64,000 bases of DNA, taken from the NCBI RefSeq assembly GCF_047238265.1, contig NZ_JBDFMM010000001.1:2976001-3040000 (forward strand). Direction: 5' to 3'. Numbering within the stretch: the first letter of the stretch is position 1; each line of letters starts with the position of its first letter. Origin of the DNA: Paenibacillus_F sp047238265. GTDB lineage: Bacteria > Bacillota > Bacilli > Paenibacillales > NBRC-103111. Shown piece by piece: positions 1 to 8,399 of the stretch. Position numbers and translations under genes: made by a program. Under the pieces are notes generated by a model. The model saw nothing but the letters and a program-made list of their open reading frames with translations. It was not told the origin of the DNA and did not search any database.

Positions 1-839
1 TGCAGCTAAGTGCAGCCTGATTGAGTCTTGCGCCGCGGCAGTCTCGAACACGGCCCCTCGGAGATGTACGGGGCCACTGCTTTTTGTGTGCGCTCGGACT
101 TGGTCTTCACATCCTGCTTGATGTATTTGTTGGTGAACTTTTCGATGACGCCTTCGACCGTAATATTCGTTGCTTTTCCGGCGAAATCCATCTTCACTTT
201 TCTGGCTTTGCCGTACAAGAGCCGCTCCAGCTCCTCTTCCGGATAATCGCTAAGCTTCTTATCGGGATCGAAAGGCCCCGACTGCACGATCATGTTCCAA
301 TCCCATCCGTTTACCGAATAGTCCGGCAGCCTAATTGCTCCTTCATGGAGAGACTTGGACATGTCCAGCGCTTTGCTCAAGTTAATGCCTAATTTGCGGC
401 CGATTCCGCTGCATTCCGGACACATGCCTTGGGGATCGTTAAAAGAAAACATGTGCGCTTGTCCCACATGAGGCTGACCCGCTCGTGAGAAAAGAAGACG
501 GAGAATGGGAGAAATATCCGTGATCGTGCCCATCGTGGAATGAGAACCGCCGCCCAGCCTTTTCTGATCGACGATAACGGCCATGCTCAGATTTTCGATC
601 GCGTCTGCGTCGGGCTGCGGATAGCGGGGCAGGAAAGTTCGCACGAACATGCTGAAGTTCTCATTCAGCAACCGCGTGGACTCCGCGGCAATCGTATCGA
701 AAACGATCGATGACTTGCCGGATCCGGATACCCCGGTAAATATCGTGATCTTCCGTTTGGGAATGCGCAGGGATACGTTCTTGAGATTGTTTTCCCTCGC
801 AGCCGAGATGACGATATATTCCTGATTGGATTCACTCAT
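1..839 (-). CDS. UvrA-like ABC ATPase, N-terminal part, frameshifted, cut by window edge
   Basis: This is the first ABC half of a UvrA-family protein. Walker A (GVSGSGKSS) lies near residue 36, followed by the family-type stretch QKRLGGGSHSTMGT and a CPEC zinc-binding pair. The insertion region is shorter than in housekeeping UvrA, which fits the smaller UvrA-like group sometimes linked to drug resistance (family knowledge). The start is taken at the ATG at 839, preceded by GGAAGG; an ATG nine bases upstream lies inside that site. The reading frame ends early at position 6 with an unrelated tail. Removing one A of the AA at 47-48 (+ strand) restores GPCRDCRGARLNQAALSC, the expected UvrA zinc-finger continuation, in an open frame to the window edge. 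It is therefore either frameshifted or misread at that base. Family certain; specific role unknown. Confidence 0.85.
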
Positions 840-954
840 GATTAACATCCTTCCGGCAGTTAAATTGGGACTTAAACGTTATTGTACCATCCGTTGTACG
901 TGGCGCGAACTCGATTCGAAACGAGTTGAACTGGTCAGATTAGCCGAAGTAGAC

Positions 955-988
955 CAAACCGGCTGCATGGCAGTTTGCAGCCGGTTTG
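955..988 (-). terminator. Hairpin downstream of the AHSA1 gene
   Basis: CAAACCGGCTGCA pairs perfectly with TGCAGCCGGTTTG around an 8-base loop, a 13-bp GC-rich stem. It lies between the end of the AHSA1 gene and the start of the UvrA-like gene, both on the minus strand. There is no T-run after it on either strand, so it is a weak terminator candidate. Confidence 0.45.
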
Positions 989-1066
989 TATGGAACCGCT
1001 TATAGCAGGGTTTACCTATCCCCTAGTTACAGTCTCTAGGAACGTATAAGTTAGTTTGGCACACGC

Positions 1067-1486
1067 TTATTGTTCCAATACATGTTCAAGCCCGCCGCAC
1101 CATTTAGTCCAGCCATATCTGGCTCCATTGAGTGCCGGTTCATTCGAGATGCCGGTCTGTTCGAGATGAAGGTTAACTTTCCCGTCCCCCAAGTCTTCCA
1201 GCGTCCAGGTGACCGTGTGTTTCTCCCCACTGGCCCAGGTATACGACAAGCGGTTGGGTTCATCCACAAGGAGCACTTCACCTTCAATAATTCCGTTCCA
1301 CCATTGAGTCGGCTGCGCACGGAACTGAAACCGGTGTCCTACGACGGGCTTGAAATCATTCTCCATCGCCTGACCGGTGTGGATGTCGGCCACCCACTTG
1401 GCAAGCTTGCTGGAGTCGGTTAATGCGGACCAAAGCTTCTCAATCGATGTCTTGTACTGAAAATCAAGGGTTAATGTTAAACTCAC
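1067..1486 (-). CDS. SRPBCC / AHSA1-type ligand-binding protein
   Basis: A 139-residue protein beginning VSLTLTLDFQYKTSIEKLWSALTD, with the later features typical of the AHSA1/START-like SRPBCC fold (W-x-G-x-I-E-G-E-V and YTWASGEKHTVTWTLEDLGDGKVNLHLEQTG). These helix-grip proteins bind hydrophobic ligands, and their substrates are generally unknown. The start is taken as GTG at 1486, which overlaps the stop of the ArsR gene as GTGA and follows GAGGAGG at good spacing. A longer frame reaching 1561 overlaps ArsR and has no such support. Translational coupling to the ArsR regulator is the standard arrangement for this pair and suggests co-regulation. Confidence 0.85.
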   Translation of the reverse strand: MSLTLTLDFQYKTSIEKLWSALTDSSKLAKWVADIHTGQAMENDFKPVVGHRFQFRAQPTQWWNGIIEGEVLLVDEPNRLSYTWASGEKHTVTWTLEDLGDGKVNLHLEQTGISNEPALNGARYGWTKWCGGLEHVLEQ

Positions 1487-1809
1487 TCTTCTTCCTCCTC
1501 TAATAGCTGGTTCAAACGCAATAAATTCGTACTCCAAAACTTGCTGTAGAAAGATACCCAATTTTGAATTTCTCTGAGTGGAGAGGCGTTCAGTCTAAAT
1601 CGTGTTTCTCTGCCTACCTTTCGGTCCATGACCAGACCGGCCTCTTTCAGGATAGTCAAATGCTTGGATACCGCTGTACGTCCCATTTGAAACTGAGCCG
1701 TTAATTCATGAAGAGGAACCTCTTCGGCCAGAGCCAGCAGATGAATTAATCGGCGTCTGGTTGGATCTGCAATCGCGTCAAACACATCCCGCTGATGGTC
1801 CTCGCTCAC
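1483..1809 (-). CDS. ArsR-family transcriptional regulator
   Basis: A 108-residue winged helix-turn-helix protein. The N-terminal DVFDAIADPTRRRLIHLLA and the recognition region GRTAVSKHLTILKEAGLV are typical of the ArsR subfamily that precedes AHSA1-domain genes. No metal-binding cysteine motif is visible, so metal sensing is unlikely. It ends in a run of glutamates and overlaps the next gene by four bases. A promoter carrying two palindromic operators lies directly upstream, so autoregulation of the two-gene operon is likely. Ligand unknown. Confidence 0.9.
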   Translation of the reverse strand: MSEDHQRDVFDAIADPTRRRLIHLLALAEEVPLHELTAQFQMGRTAVSKHLTILKEAGLVMDRKVGRETRFRLNASPLREIQNWVSFYSKFWSTNLLRLNQLLEEEEE

Positions 1810-1846
1810 AACACCCTCTCCTACTAATTCAACGATTCTTTAATTG

Positions 1847-1898
1847 GACACCATTTGGTGACATATTGATTGTATGACACCGTTTGGTGTCGTGTCAA
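1847..1898 (-). promoter_or_regulatory. Promoter and double palindromic operator of the ArsR-AHSA1 operon
   Basis: On the minus strand TTGACA (1898-1893) and TACAAT (1874-1869) are separated by 18 bp, a good sigma-A promoter. The spacer contains GACACCAAACGGTGTC (1891-1876), a perfect palindrome with a 4-base centre. A second copy with one mismatch (1862-1847) lies just past the -10. The two centres are 29 bp apart. Occupation by the ArsR protein would block transcription; the protein-site link is inferred from position. Confidence 0.75.
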
Positions 1899-1930
1899 CC
1901 AGCTTTGTAAATCACCTGTTCTTAAAGAAT

Positions 1931-2272
1931 TTAATCATGCCGGTTCTGTGCTCCCCACTCGCATAAACCTTCCAAAACGGGCAGCAGAGTTTCCGCCTTT
2001 TCGGTGAGACTGTATTCGACTTTAGGAGGAACTTGGGGATACTCTTTGCGTTTCACCATCCCATCCGCTTCCAGCTCTTTTAGTTGGGAACTTAATGTTT
2101 TAAAGGTAATAGCTCCTATTTGTCTTTTCAGATCATTGAAGCGAACCGGCTGGTTTTCCGCTAACAGGTAAATAATTACCATTTTCCATTTGCCGGAAAT
2201 GACCGACATTGTATAACCAAAAGGAGTATCTTGAATACTTGTAATCTTACCCTTATATTCAGACATGCCCAT
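1931..2272 (-). CDS. HxlR-family transcriptional regulator
   Basis: A winged-helix protein of the HxlR (DUF24) family. It shows the typical N-terminal TPFGYTMSVISGKWKMVIIYLL, the recognition region FKTLSSQLKELEADGMVKR and the wing YPQVPPKVEYSLTE. The start is taken at the ATG at 2272, preceded by AAGGA; an in-frame ATG at 2305 would lie inside the operator. HxlR proteins often sense reactive electrophiles or oxidants, but no conserved cysteine is visible here. It is divergent from a RidA-family gene, which is the probable target. It resembles the second HxlR gene at 63354. Confidence 0.9.
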   Translation of the reverse strand: MGMSEYKGKITSIQDTPFGYTMSVISGKWKMVIIYLLAENQPVRFNDLKRQIGAITFKTLSSQLKELEADGMVKRKEYPQVPPKVEYSLTEKAETLLPVLEGLCEWGAQNRHD

Positions 2273-2291
2273 ATTTACACTATCCTTTCGG

Positions 2292-2320
2292 GTAGTACCT
2301 ATCAAAATAGTGCGTACTAC
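2292..2320. promoter_or_regulatory. Inverted repeat between hxlR-like and ridA-like genes
   Basis: GTAGTAC and GTACTAC form a perfect 7-bp inverted repeat with a 15-base spacer. The right arm overlaps the expected -35 position of a plus-strand promoter whose -10 is TATACT (2341-2346). TAC/GTA dyads are typical of HxlR-family operators. The likely effect is control of ridA and of the regulator itself. Confidence 0.6.
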
Positions 2321-2377
2321 TTTTTTATTTGTGCCCAGTTTATACTAGCCTTACTTTGAAGTAAAGGAGAGAAAAAA

Positions 2378-2770
2378 ATGAATACGGCTAAAACTTACAA
2401 TCATGGTGTGGCATGGGAAGAAACTTTCGGCGTTACTCAAGGTTACAGCGTTAACGGTACTATCTATATTTCGGGGCAATTTTCTCACAATATGCAGGGC
2501 GAGTTCGTTGGCGAGGGCGATATCGAAGCACAGACCAGGCAGACGCTGGAGAACCTTGACCGCGTGCTGGCGGGATTCGGTGTCACGAGGTCGAACATCG
2601 CCGAGATGGAAGTCTTTCTGACCAACCCGCAGGAACATTTCGAACCGTGCATCGGTTTGTATAAGGAGTATGTGGGCGACCATCGTCCGGCCGCGACTCT
2701 CGTCGGCGTATCAGGACTGGCCTTCCCGCACCAACTGATCGAAATCCGCGCCGTCGCACACACCGGTTAA
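2378..2770 (+). CDS. RidA family (YjgF/YER057c/UK114) protein
   Basis: A 130-residue protein with the RidA pattern: VNGTIYISGQFSHN early, QTRQTLENLDRVLAGFGVTRSNIAEMEVFLTN in the middle and RPAATLVGVSGLAFPHQLIEIRAVA at the end. The arginine of RPAAT, which binds the substrate carboxylate in enamine/imine deaminases of this family, is present. It follows AAAGGAG at good spacing. It is transcribed away from an HxlR regulator, suggesting an inducible detoxification role rather than the housekeeping RidA. Exact substrate unknown. Confidence 0.88.
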   Translation: MNTAKTYNHGVAWEETFGVTQGYSVNGTIYISGQFSHNMQGEFVGEGDIEAQTRQTLENLDRVLAGFGVTRSNIAEMEVFLTNPQEHFEPCIGLYKEYVGDHRPAATLVGVSGLAFPHQLIEIRAVAHTG

Positions 2771-2800
2771 CTCAGCAGGATGAGGGTTGCGGATGCAAAG

Positions 2801-2826
2801 AAGGACACTCCGTGACGAGTGTCCTT
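2801..2826 (+). terminator. Hairpin after the RidA gene
   Basis: AAGGACACTC and GAGTGTCCTT form a perfect 10-bp stem with a 6-base loop between the convergent RidA and glutaminyl-tRNA synthetase genes. The downstream sequence is only weakly T-rich, so termination efficiency is uncertain. Confidence 0.6.
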
Positions 2827-2892
2827 CAATTATGATGATGACGGCTATGTGCTGCATTTTTTCTTACACCTGCTCAGGCATGCTTCGAAGCC

Positions 2893-4572
2893 TCATTTTC
2901 TGTTCCAAGAATCCTTTAAAGGGACGATCCGGTTAAAAACAAGCCGGTCGTTGGTACTTGACTTTATATCTGCACAAAAGTACCCATGACGAAAGAACTG
3001 GAATTTTTGTTCCGGAGAGGCGTGATTGACGACAGGTTCTGCCAAAACATTCTTTAGGGTAACCAGAGATTCAGGATTTAACCTTCCCATCCAGTCCTTA
3101 TTATCTTCCGTAGAGTTATCCGGATCGAGCAGCAGTTTATCATAAAGATTAACATCAACCTGAATGGCATGGTCCGCTGATACCCAATGAATGGTCCCTT
3201 TCACTTTGCGTCCTGTAAACCCCGTACCGCTCTTCGTAAGCGGGTCGTAAGTACAGCGAAGTTCCGTGATTTCACCCGTTTCCCGGTCCTTGATTACTTC
3301 CTCGCATCGTATGAAATACGCACCTTTGAGCCTTACCTCGCCATTCGGACTCAACCTGTGAAAACCTTTAAGAGGCTGCTCCATAAAATCATCACGTTCA
3401 ATATAAATTGTGCCTGAAAAAGGAACTTCTCTTTTCCCCAGAGATTCGTTTTCACTGCTATTTTCAATCCGTAACAATTCCACCTCATCTTGAGGATAGT
3501 TGGTAATGACGACTTTCAAAGGATCCAATACAGCCATGAAACTAACCGTTTTTTCTTTTAAATCCTGTCTGAGGCAGTGATCTAGGAGGGAAATATCCAC
3601 TGTACTTTCCGACCGAATACTGCCGATAGCTTCGATAAACCTGCAGATGCTTTCCGGCGTGAAGCCTCTTCTTCTAAGCCCTTGAAGAGTTGGAAGCCTC
3701 GGATCATCCCAGCCGTCAACGTAGCCTCCTTCTACCATCCGTCTTAAAAAGCGTTTGCTTGTCACAACACCCGTGAGGTTCAGCCTACCAAACTCCCTTT
3801 GCCGCGGCGGCTCGTGGTAGTCAAGTTCGTTTAAGACCCATTCGTACAAGGGACGATGGTCTTTAAATTCAATAGAGCATAAGGAATAGGCGATACCTTC
3901 GATTGCATCTTGAATAGGATGAGCAAAATCGTACATCGGATAGATGCACCAGCCACGTCCTGTCCTGTAATGCTCGGCGTAAACAATTCGATAAATAACA
4001 GGATCTCGCATATTAATATTGGGCGATGCCATATCAATTTTGGCGCGAACAATTTTGGAAGCAACGGGGAATGCGCCTTTTTTCATCCGCTCAAAAAGTT
4101 CGAGATTTTCCTCGACTGAACGCCCTCTATAAGGGCTGTCTACGCCCGGCTCCTTTAAAGTCCCCCGATACTTAGTCACTTCGTCGGGTGTTAAATCACA
4201 AACATAGGCTTTCCCCTGCTTGATCAGTTTAACTGCGGCTCTGTAAATTTCGTTGAAGTAATCGGAGCCGAAGTAGATGTGGCTGCCCGGATCGTATCCA
4301 AGCCACTTGAGATCCTTGATGATCGCGTTAACATACTCGATGTCCTCTTTAAGCGGATTCGTATCGTCAAAGCGTAAATGAAATGTCCCGTTAAAATTTT
4401 GAGCCACCGAATAATTCGTATGAATGGCATAGGCGCTCCCGATATGAAGATAGCCATTAGGCTCAGGTGGAAAGCGTGTGCACATTTTTTTGTCAAAAGG
4501 GTTGTGTTCTAGCTCTTCTTTAATCAACCTGAACATAAAATTTTCGGATAGATGCTCCTTCTCGTTAACCAT
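2893..4572 (-). CDS. glnS: Glutamine--tRNA ligase (class I), T-box controlled, variant HIGH motif
   Basis: A 559-residue protein collinear over its full length with bacterial GlnRS: FPPEPNGYLHIG, LRFDDTNPLKEDIEY, SPYRGRSVEENLELFERM, RAKIDMASPN, WCIYPMYDFAHPIQDA, GWDDPRLPTLQGLRRRG and the anticodon-binding region with RKVKGTIHWVS. It would charge tRNA-Gln with glutamine in the cytoplasm. Two ATP-site signatures are altered: HIGH reads HIGS (residues 43-46) and the KMSKS-equivalent VMSKR reads VTSKR (270-274). The first change removes a histidine that contributes to catalysis in class I synthetases. Many Firmicutes make Gln-tRNA by amidation, so a direct GlnRS here may be an extra or acquired enzyme. 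It starts at ATG 4572 after AGGAGGAG. Family certain; activity not assured. Confidence 0.9.
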   Translation of the reverse strand: MVNEKEHLSENFMFRLIKEELEHNPFDKKMCTRFPPEPNGYLHIGSAYAIHTNYSVAQNFNGTFHLRFDDTNPLKEDIEYVNAIIKDLKWLGYDPGSHIYFGSDYFNEIYRAAVKLIKQGKAYVCDLTPDEVTKYRGTLKEPGVDSPYRGRSVEENLELFERMKKGAFPVASKIVRAKIDMASPNINMRDPVIYRIVYAEHYRTGRGWCIYPMYDFAHPIQDAIEGIAYSLCSIEFKDHRPLYEWVLNELDYHEPPRQREFGRLNLTGVVTSKRFLRRMVEGGYVDGWDDPRLPTLQGLRRRGFTPESICRFIEAIGSIRSESTVDISLLDHCLRQDLKEKTVSFMAVLDPLKVVITNYPQDEVELLRIENSSENESLGKREVPFSGTIYIERDDFMEQPLKGFHRLSPNGEVRLKGAYFIRCEEVIKDRETGEITELRCTYDPLTKSGTGFTGRKVKGTIHWVSADHAIQVDVNLYDKLLLDPDNSTEDNKDWMGRLNPESLVTLKNVLAEPVVNHASPEQKFQFFRHGYFCADIKSSTNDRLVFNRIVPLKDSWNRK

Positions 4573-4603
4573 GCCGACTCCTCCTAATGATCTGGTTAGA
4601 AAT

Positions 4604-4895
4604 CAATAAAAAAAATTTCACCTCCAAGACTTTAAGTCTTGGGGACGAAATTTTCGTGGTACCACCCCAGATTCATTAATATGTCGCCATATTAACCTCT
4701 TCAAGTACGGCAATGCCATGCATGCTTATACTCTAGCTCTGTAACGGGAGCTCCCGTAATGCCATCCCCGTGTATGGTTCCGGCATTCTGCTCAAAGGCT
4801 TGCTTCAGGGAAAACTCTTGGCTCCTTTTCACCTGCCAGAGCTCTCTGTACAAGAACATATTCCCTTACTCTTCTCGTCATCGCGTTTAATTATT
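4604..4895 (-). promoter_or_regulatory. T-box leader of the glutaminyl-tRNA synthetase gene
   Basis: The T-box core CTGGGGTGGTACCACG (4670-4655) sits in the antiterminator region. It is followed by an intrinsic terminator: CCAAGAC and GTCTTGG around a TTAAA loop, extended by AAATTTC/GAAATTT, then eight T (4611-4604). Stem III is probably TTAATAT/ATATTAA just upstream of the T-box. Stem I shows AGTA, the AGAGAG K-turn element and GGTGAAAA. The sequence after the AGGGAA/TTCCCT helix reads CTGAAGCAAG; CAA (4802-4800) is the Gln codon expected as specifier, but GCA is also possible by one-base shift. Uncharged tRNA would stabilise antitermination and raise synthetase expression. Confidence 0.9.
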
Positions 4896-4901
4896 GAGAT
4901 C

Positions 4902-4930
4902 ATAGTATCAAAGCCTTCCTTTTTTTGCAA
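4902..4930 (-). promoter_or_regulatory. Sigma-A promoter of the T-box transcript
   Basis: TTGCAA (4930-4925) and TACTAT (4907-4902) are separated by exactly 17 bp, placing transcription start near 4895, just before stem I of the leader. Confidence 0.7.
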
Positions 4931-5065
4931 ACGACTGCCGAGCACGCTTCCCCTAATTTTTAAAAAGGTGGTCTTTTCTTCGCTAACAATTATTATTTCA
5001 TACTTTTTACACGGCTACCCTCTTTGCGTCCGTCAGAGAAATTCCAACTTGTTTTATTTTGTTCA

Positions 5066-5110
5066 AAAAGTCTGCCGTGAGCCGTCATTACCGGCTTCCG
5101 GCAGACTTTT
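5066..5110 (-). terminator. Terminator of the glycosaminoglycan lyase operon
   Basis: AAAAGTCTGCCG and CGGCAGACTTTT form a perfect 12-bp stem immediately after the lyase stop codon, with T residues on the minus strand beyond it. The loop contains a further short complementary pair (GCCG/CGGC). It closes the operon running from about 15.2 kb. Confidence 0.85.
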
Positions 5111-5113
5111 ATT

Positions 5114-8100
5114 TTACTTCACCAATTCGATTTCGATGGACTTGCCGTCTACCGCGTCGAATTCAATTGTAGTTGTCGCGGCGCCTGTACCGATGATGCG
5201 CGCTTCGCTGTTTGGCTTTTTCAACAGCCACAGGCCGTTTAGTGTTACCGTGACCTTTTTCAGGACGCTTTGTTTTAGCACGTCGGCATTCGGTATGGAC
5301 TGGTTCGGATATTTAGGCAGGCGAAGATCGGGATCGGCGACGCTTAGTAAAACTTCATTCGCGTCCACCTGCCGGACAATCGCCGTAATCGGATCACTGC
5401 TGCCGTACAGCACCCCCTTGTTAACCGGCGAGCTGCTGTTAAAGATCGCGTATCCCGTCAGCAGCTTGCCCGGTTCGGTATTTTGAACAATATGAGCGCT
5501 ACTGTCCTTCTGCAGAACGGTGTATTGGGTATTGTTCGCGAAATCGGCTGTTCCTTGAGCGCCCGCTCCGACTTTAATCGCATACTCATAGCCGGAAGAC
5601 GCCGGAGCCGTGCCATGGTTAATGTACGCCGTCGTATAATTGCCGGACGTGTCCGCGCTTCCCGAGCTGTTCTTGGAATGTTGGACTCCCCGTGTGATTA
5701 CCGTGCCTGACGGGCTTGGCAGCACGTATCCGTTGCCGTACGGATCCACGATCCATGCTTTGCTTGTTCCGGTAACGGTATTCGTATAAATCGGGCTTAC
5801 GACCGGTGTGGTGGAATTAAACCAGAAAGGCGTCGAACCGCTTGGCATATACGATTGAAATAAGACGGTTTCCGTCGGATGTACCGCATCCGTATTTACG
5901 ATGTCCGAGCCCAGGCTAACAATCTTGTCTCCGAAAAAAAAGACGGATTTGTTCGCTTTAAAGCTCGTATCATAAACGGTATCCTGAAGCTTCATCGCGA
6001 AAAGACCATATTGGTTTTGGAGAGACGCCCCTCCTGCAAACGTACTGTTTGTAAAAGACCTTGTCGGTCCCCCCTCGGGAAGCGCAAGCTCGCTCAGGGA
6101 CAAATGCTTGACGGTCGTTCCCGGCCAGCGGCTGAAGTCCCAACCCGCCCCGACGTTAATTCCGCTTTCTATAATTCCGGAAGTCGGACCGTTATTGATA
6201 ATCTGCAAATTGCCGTAACTCTGATACCGGCCATATACATTTTCCGATAGATTCTCCGTCGTTTGCGGGTCGAATTTATTGGACGCTTCGAAGTCCCAGG
6301 CGTATTGACTCCAGCCTTTGAGGCCGACCAACTTGTCGTTGATCCGGTTGACCGCAAGCGCGCCGTACGGTTTTACCCAGAAGCCCTGCGGATTCGCTTT
6401 GGGGCTGAACCCGGCTTTCGAAAGAGAATCCGCCAGCTGCAACCCGCCAAGCGTATCCAAATAAGAGACGCCATACGTATCTGCCGACGGGAACAGCTCG
6501 TTTTGCAGCAAAATCGACTGCGGATCCCACAGTCTCATGAAGGTGGAAGCTAATTCACTATCGGTCGGCGTCTTCGCAAGCGCCAAGTAAGCGTATGCCG
6601 GCACAATGCCTGTAATGGGTCTTGTTTGACCGGGGAAACGGCCTGTCGCACCGATCGGCATATCGTATTTGTTGGAAACCTGTTCAATGGTGAGCAGGCC
6701 TTTTTTGATGTTGCCGAACGCGGCGTCGGACAGCGCAAACGGCGTACCATTCAGGAAATACGCGATTAATGACGCGGCATGAAGAGCGTCCGGCCCGTAA
6801 GCATTCAGATACACGCCCCTGTGATGGAACAGGGAGCCGTCGGGCTTGATCGTTCCCGCATAGCCGGGAGCGGTTTGAAGCGCTTGCTCATACATCCCGA
6901 TCAGACCTTTCATGTACTGGACTTTTTTGGGCGTATTCTCCATACCCAGCACATAGAGCAGATCGTACAGAAATTTCGTCCTGAATTCGTCGGGTGTCGT
7001 TTCCACGTAAACGGAATTATCGAACGTCTTGCCGAAATTGGAATACCAGAAGCTTGTTCTGGCTTCGCGTTCAAATATACCCGCTTCCTTCAGTTCGCTG
7101 CGCATCAAGTAAACCGCATGAAAATATCCGTTGTTCTTATTCATTTCATGATCCTGCGTACCGAGTGCGCTCCCTTCCGCCCATCCTTGATCGTTCATAT
7201 AATCGAGCACATCGATCACTTTCTGCTTACTGGCCGTATTTCCATTTATTTTGTAGTCAAAAACGAGCGGCAGGAGCACTCTTTTGCTGACATCTTCGCC
7301 GAATTTGCGCAAGTGCGGGTCACGGCTCGCATACAGGGCGTCGCCGGTTATCGAACCATCGGGATGTCTCGTGATATCCAGCGTATTGTAAGCCGCAAGT
7401 CCCGCCGCAATAAAAGCCTGAAGCGAGTCGTACCTTGTTTTCAGGGGACCCGTCAAGCCTGCATATTGAAGCGCATCGCCATAAATCCACTTTTCATATT
7501 TATCGGCAATGGCGTCAAAAGCTTGGATCTGCTGCGGAGTAATCACCGGTTCCAGCGGAATCGAAGGCTGCTGCTGACTGTACAAATAAACGTTATCCCA
7601 CGTGCTGGCGCCTACATCGATACCGGGTTTAGGCATCTGGTAATCCGCGGACCTCGCTTTAATCATGGATGAGGAAAATTCGAGATTGTCGAAGTAAAGG
7701 CTGCCCGAAGGAACCGAAGCGGGAGGGACGATTTGCATCGATTCGAGCGCATTGCTTTGACTTTTCGTATAGGCGGGGTTATTCCCCTCCTCCCTGAACT
7801 TAACCCAGACGGCCCGCCATCCCTTGAAGTTGAGATTCACACCAAAGGAGTAATGATAAATGCCGCTGTTGATTTCAGCGATTTTGCCGAAATTAAACGT
7901 GACTTTGTCATTCACGGGGGTTTCGTTATAAATCCATAACTTCATGCCGCCGTTCTTAACGTTGGCAGCGGCCAGATTGGCCGGCTGGGTATCGCGCAGT
8001 TTAGAGCCGTTGGACCAGGTCCATCGCAGACTGCTCTGCCCGTGCTTGTAATGCTTGCCGGAAATGGCTGCGGAGCCGCCGTTTTCCACGCTCCATGTCG

Positions 8101-8254
8101 ACGGAACCGCTGCCGCTTCAAACGATTCGGTCTGAGAATAGTCGTCTGCGGCTAGCGTCTTAGCGGGGACGGAAACCCAGACGGCCGCCAATATCGCCGC
8201 TGACGTCATGGAGCTGATTCCCTTTTTCCATGCGTTTGCCCATCTTTGGTTCAT
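5114..8254 (-). CDS. Secreted polysaccharide lyase family 8, chondroitin ABC lyase type
   Basis: A 1046-residue protein with a signal peptide (cleavage near AKTLA-A, residue 36). It follows the layout of Proteus chondroitinase ABC: an N-terminal carbohydrate-binding domain (about 38-200, with SSLRWTWSNGSKL and NFKGWRAVWVKFREE), an alpha/alpha toroid (about 240-610) and beta-sandwich domains to the end. By recall alignment, the catalytic residues of that enzyme match H369, H478 (FHHRGVY), Y486, R539 (GATGRFPG) and E656, with ENVYGRYQSYG following. It should cleave chondroitin or dermatan sulfate outside the cell by beta-elimination. Unsaturated disaccharides or oligosaccharides would go to the adjacent ABC importer. 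The start follows GGGAGG, and it is the last gene of the operon. Hyaluronan as the main substrate cannot be excluded. Confidence 0.85.
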   Translation of the reverse strand: MNQRWANAWKKGISSMTSAAILAAVWVSVPAKTLAADDYSQTESFEAAAVPSTWSVENGGSAAISGKHYKHGQSSLRWTWSNGSKLRDTQPANLAAANVKNGGMKLWIYNETPVNDKVTFNFGKIAEINSGIYHYSFGVNLNFKGWRAVWVKFREEGNNPAYTKSQSNALESMQIVPPASVPSGSLYFDNLEFSSSMIKARSADYQMPKPGIDVGASTWDNVYLYSQQQPSIPLEPVITPQQIQAFDAIADKYEKWIYGDALQYAGLTGPLKTRYDSLQAFIAAGLAAYNTLDITRHPDGSITGDALYASRDPHLRKFGEDVSKRVLLPLVFDYKINGNTASKQKVIDVLDYMNDQGWAEGSALGTQDHEMNKNNGYFHAVYLMRSELKEAGIFEREARTSFWYSNFGKTFDNSVYVETTPDEFRTKFLYDLLYVLGMENTPKKVQYMKGLIGMYEQALQTAPGYAGTIKPDGSLFHHRGVYLNAYGPDALHAASLIAYFLNGTPFALSDAAFGNIKKGLLTIEQVSNKYDMPIGATGRFPGQTRPITGIVPAYAYLALAKTPTDSELASTFMRLWDPQSILLQNELFPSADTYGVSYLDTLGGLQLADSLSKAGFSPKANPQGFWVKPYGALAVNRINDKLVGLKGWSQYAWDFEASNKFDPQTTENLSENVYGRYQSYGNLQIINNGPTSGIIESGINVGAGWDFSRWPGTTVKHLSLSELALPEGGPTRSFTNSTFAGGASLQNQYGLFAMKLQDTVYDTSFKANKSVFFFGDKIVSLGSDIVNTDAVHPTETVLFQSYMPSGSTPFWFNSTTPVVSPIYTNTVTGTSKAWIVDPYGNGYVLPSPSGTVITRGVQHSKNSSGSADTSGNYTTAYINHGTAPASSGYEYAIKVGAGAQGTADFANNTQYTVLQKDSSAHIVQNTEPGKLLTGYAIFNSSSPVNKGVLYGSSDPITAIVRQVDANEVLLSVADPDLRLPKYPNQSIPNADVLKQSVLKKVTVTLNGLWLLKKPNSEARIIGTGAATTTIEFDAVDGKSIEIELVK

Positions 8255-8399
8255 CGCTTATCCTCCCTTGAATATGTTCCTTGTCCAGGAACGAATGTAT
8301 ATGAAAGAAGCCCGCTTTGCATAAGGGCATTGTCGATGCCTCCTCCTGCAAAACGAGCCTCCAGTCATCCGGTCGGCATTTGTTTCCCTAGCGGTGAAG

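Noticed and set aside
4770..5486. Plus-strand 238-codon frame across the T-box leader
   Set aside because: It covers the T-box leader, a promoter, a terminator and the end of the lyase on the other strand; the protein-like look is fortuitous.
6779..7672. Long plus-strand open frame (297 codons) inside the lyase gene
   Set aside because: It is antisense to a strongly conserved PL8 domain, has no ribosome binding site and a composition typical of a shadow frame.
5114..8254. Xanthan or hyaluronate lyase instead of chondroitin ABC lyase
   Set aside because: The N-terminal carbohydrate-binding domain, overall length and positions of the catalytic residues fit the chondroitinase ABC type better; hyaluronan as a side substrate remains possible.
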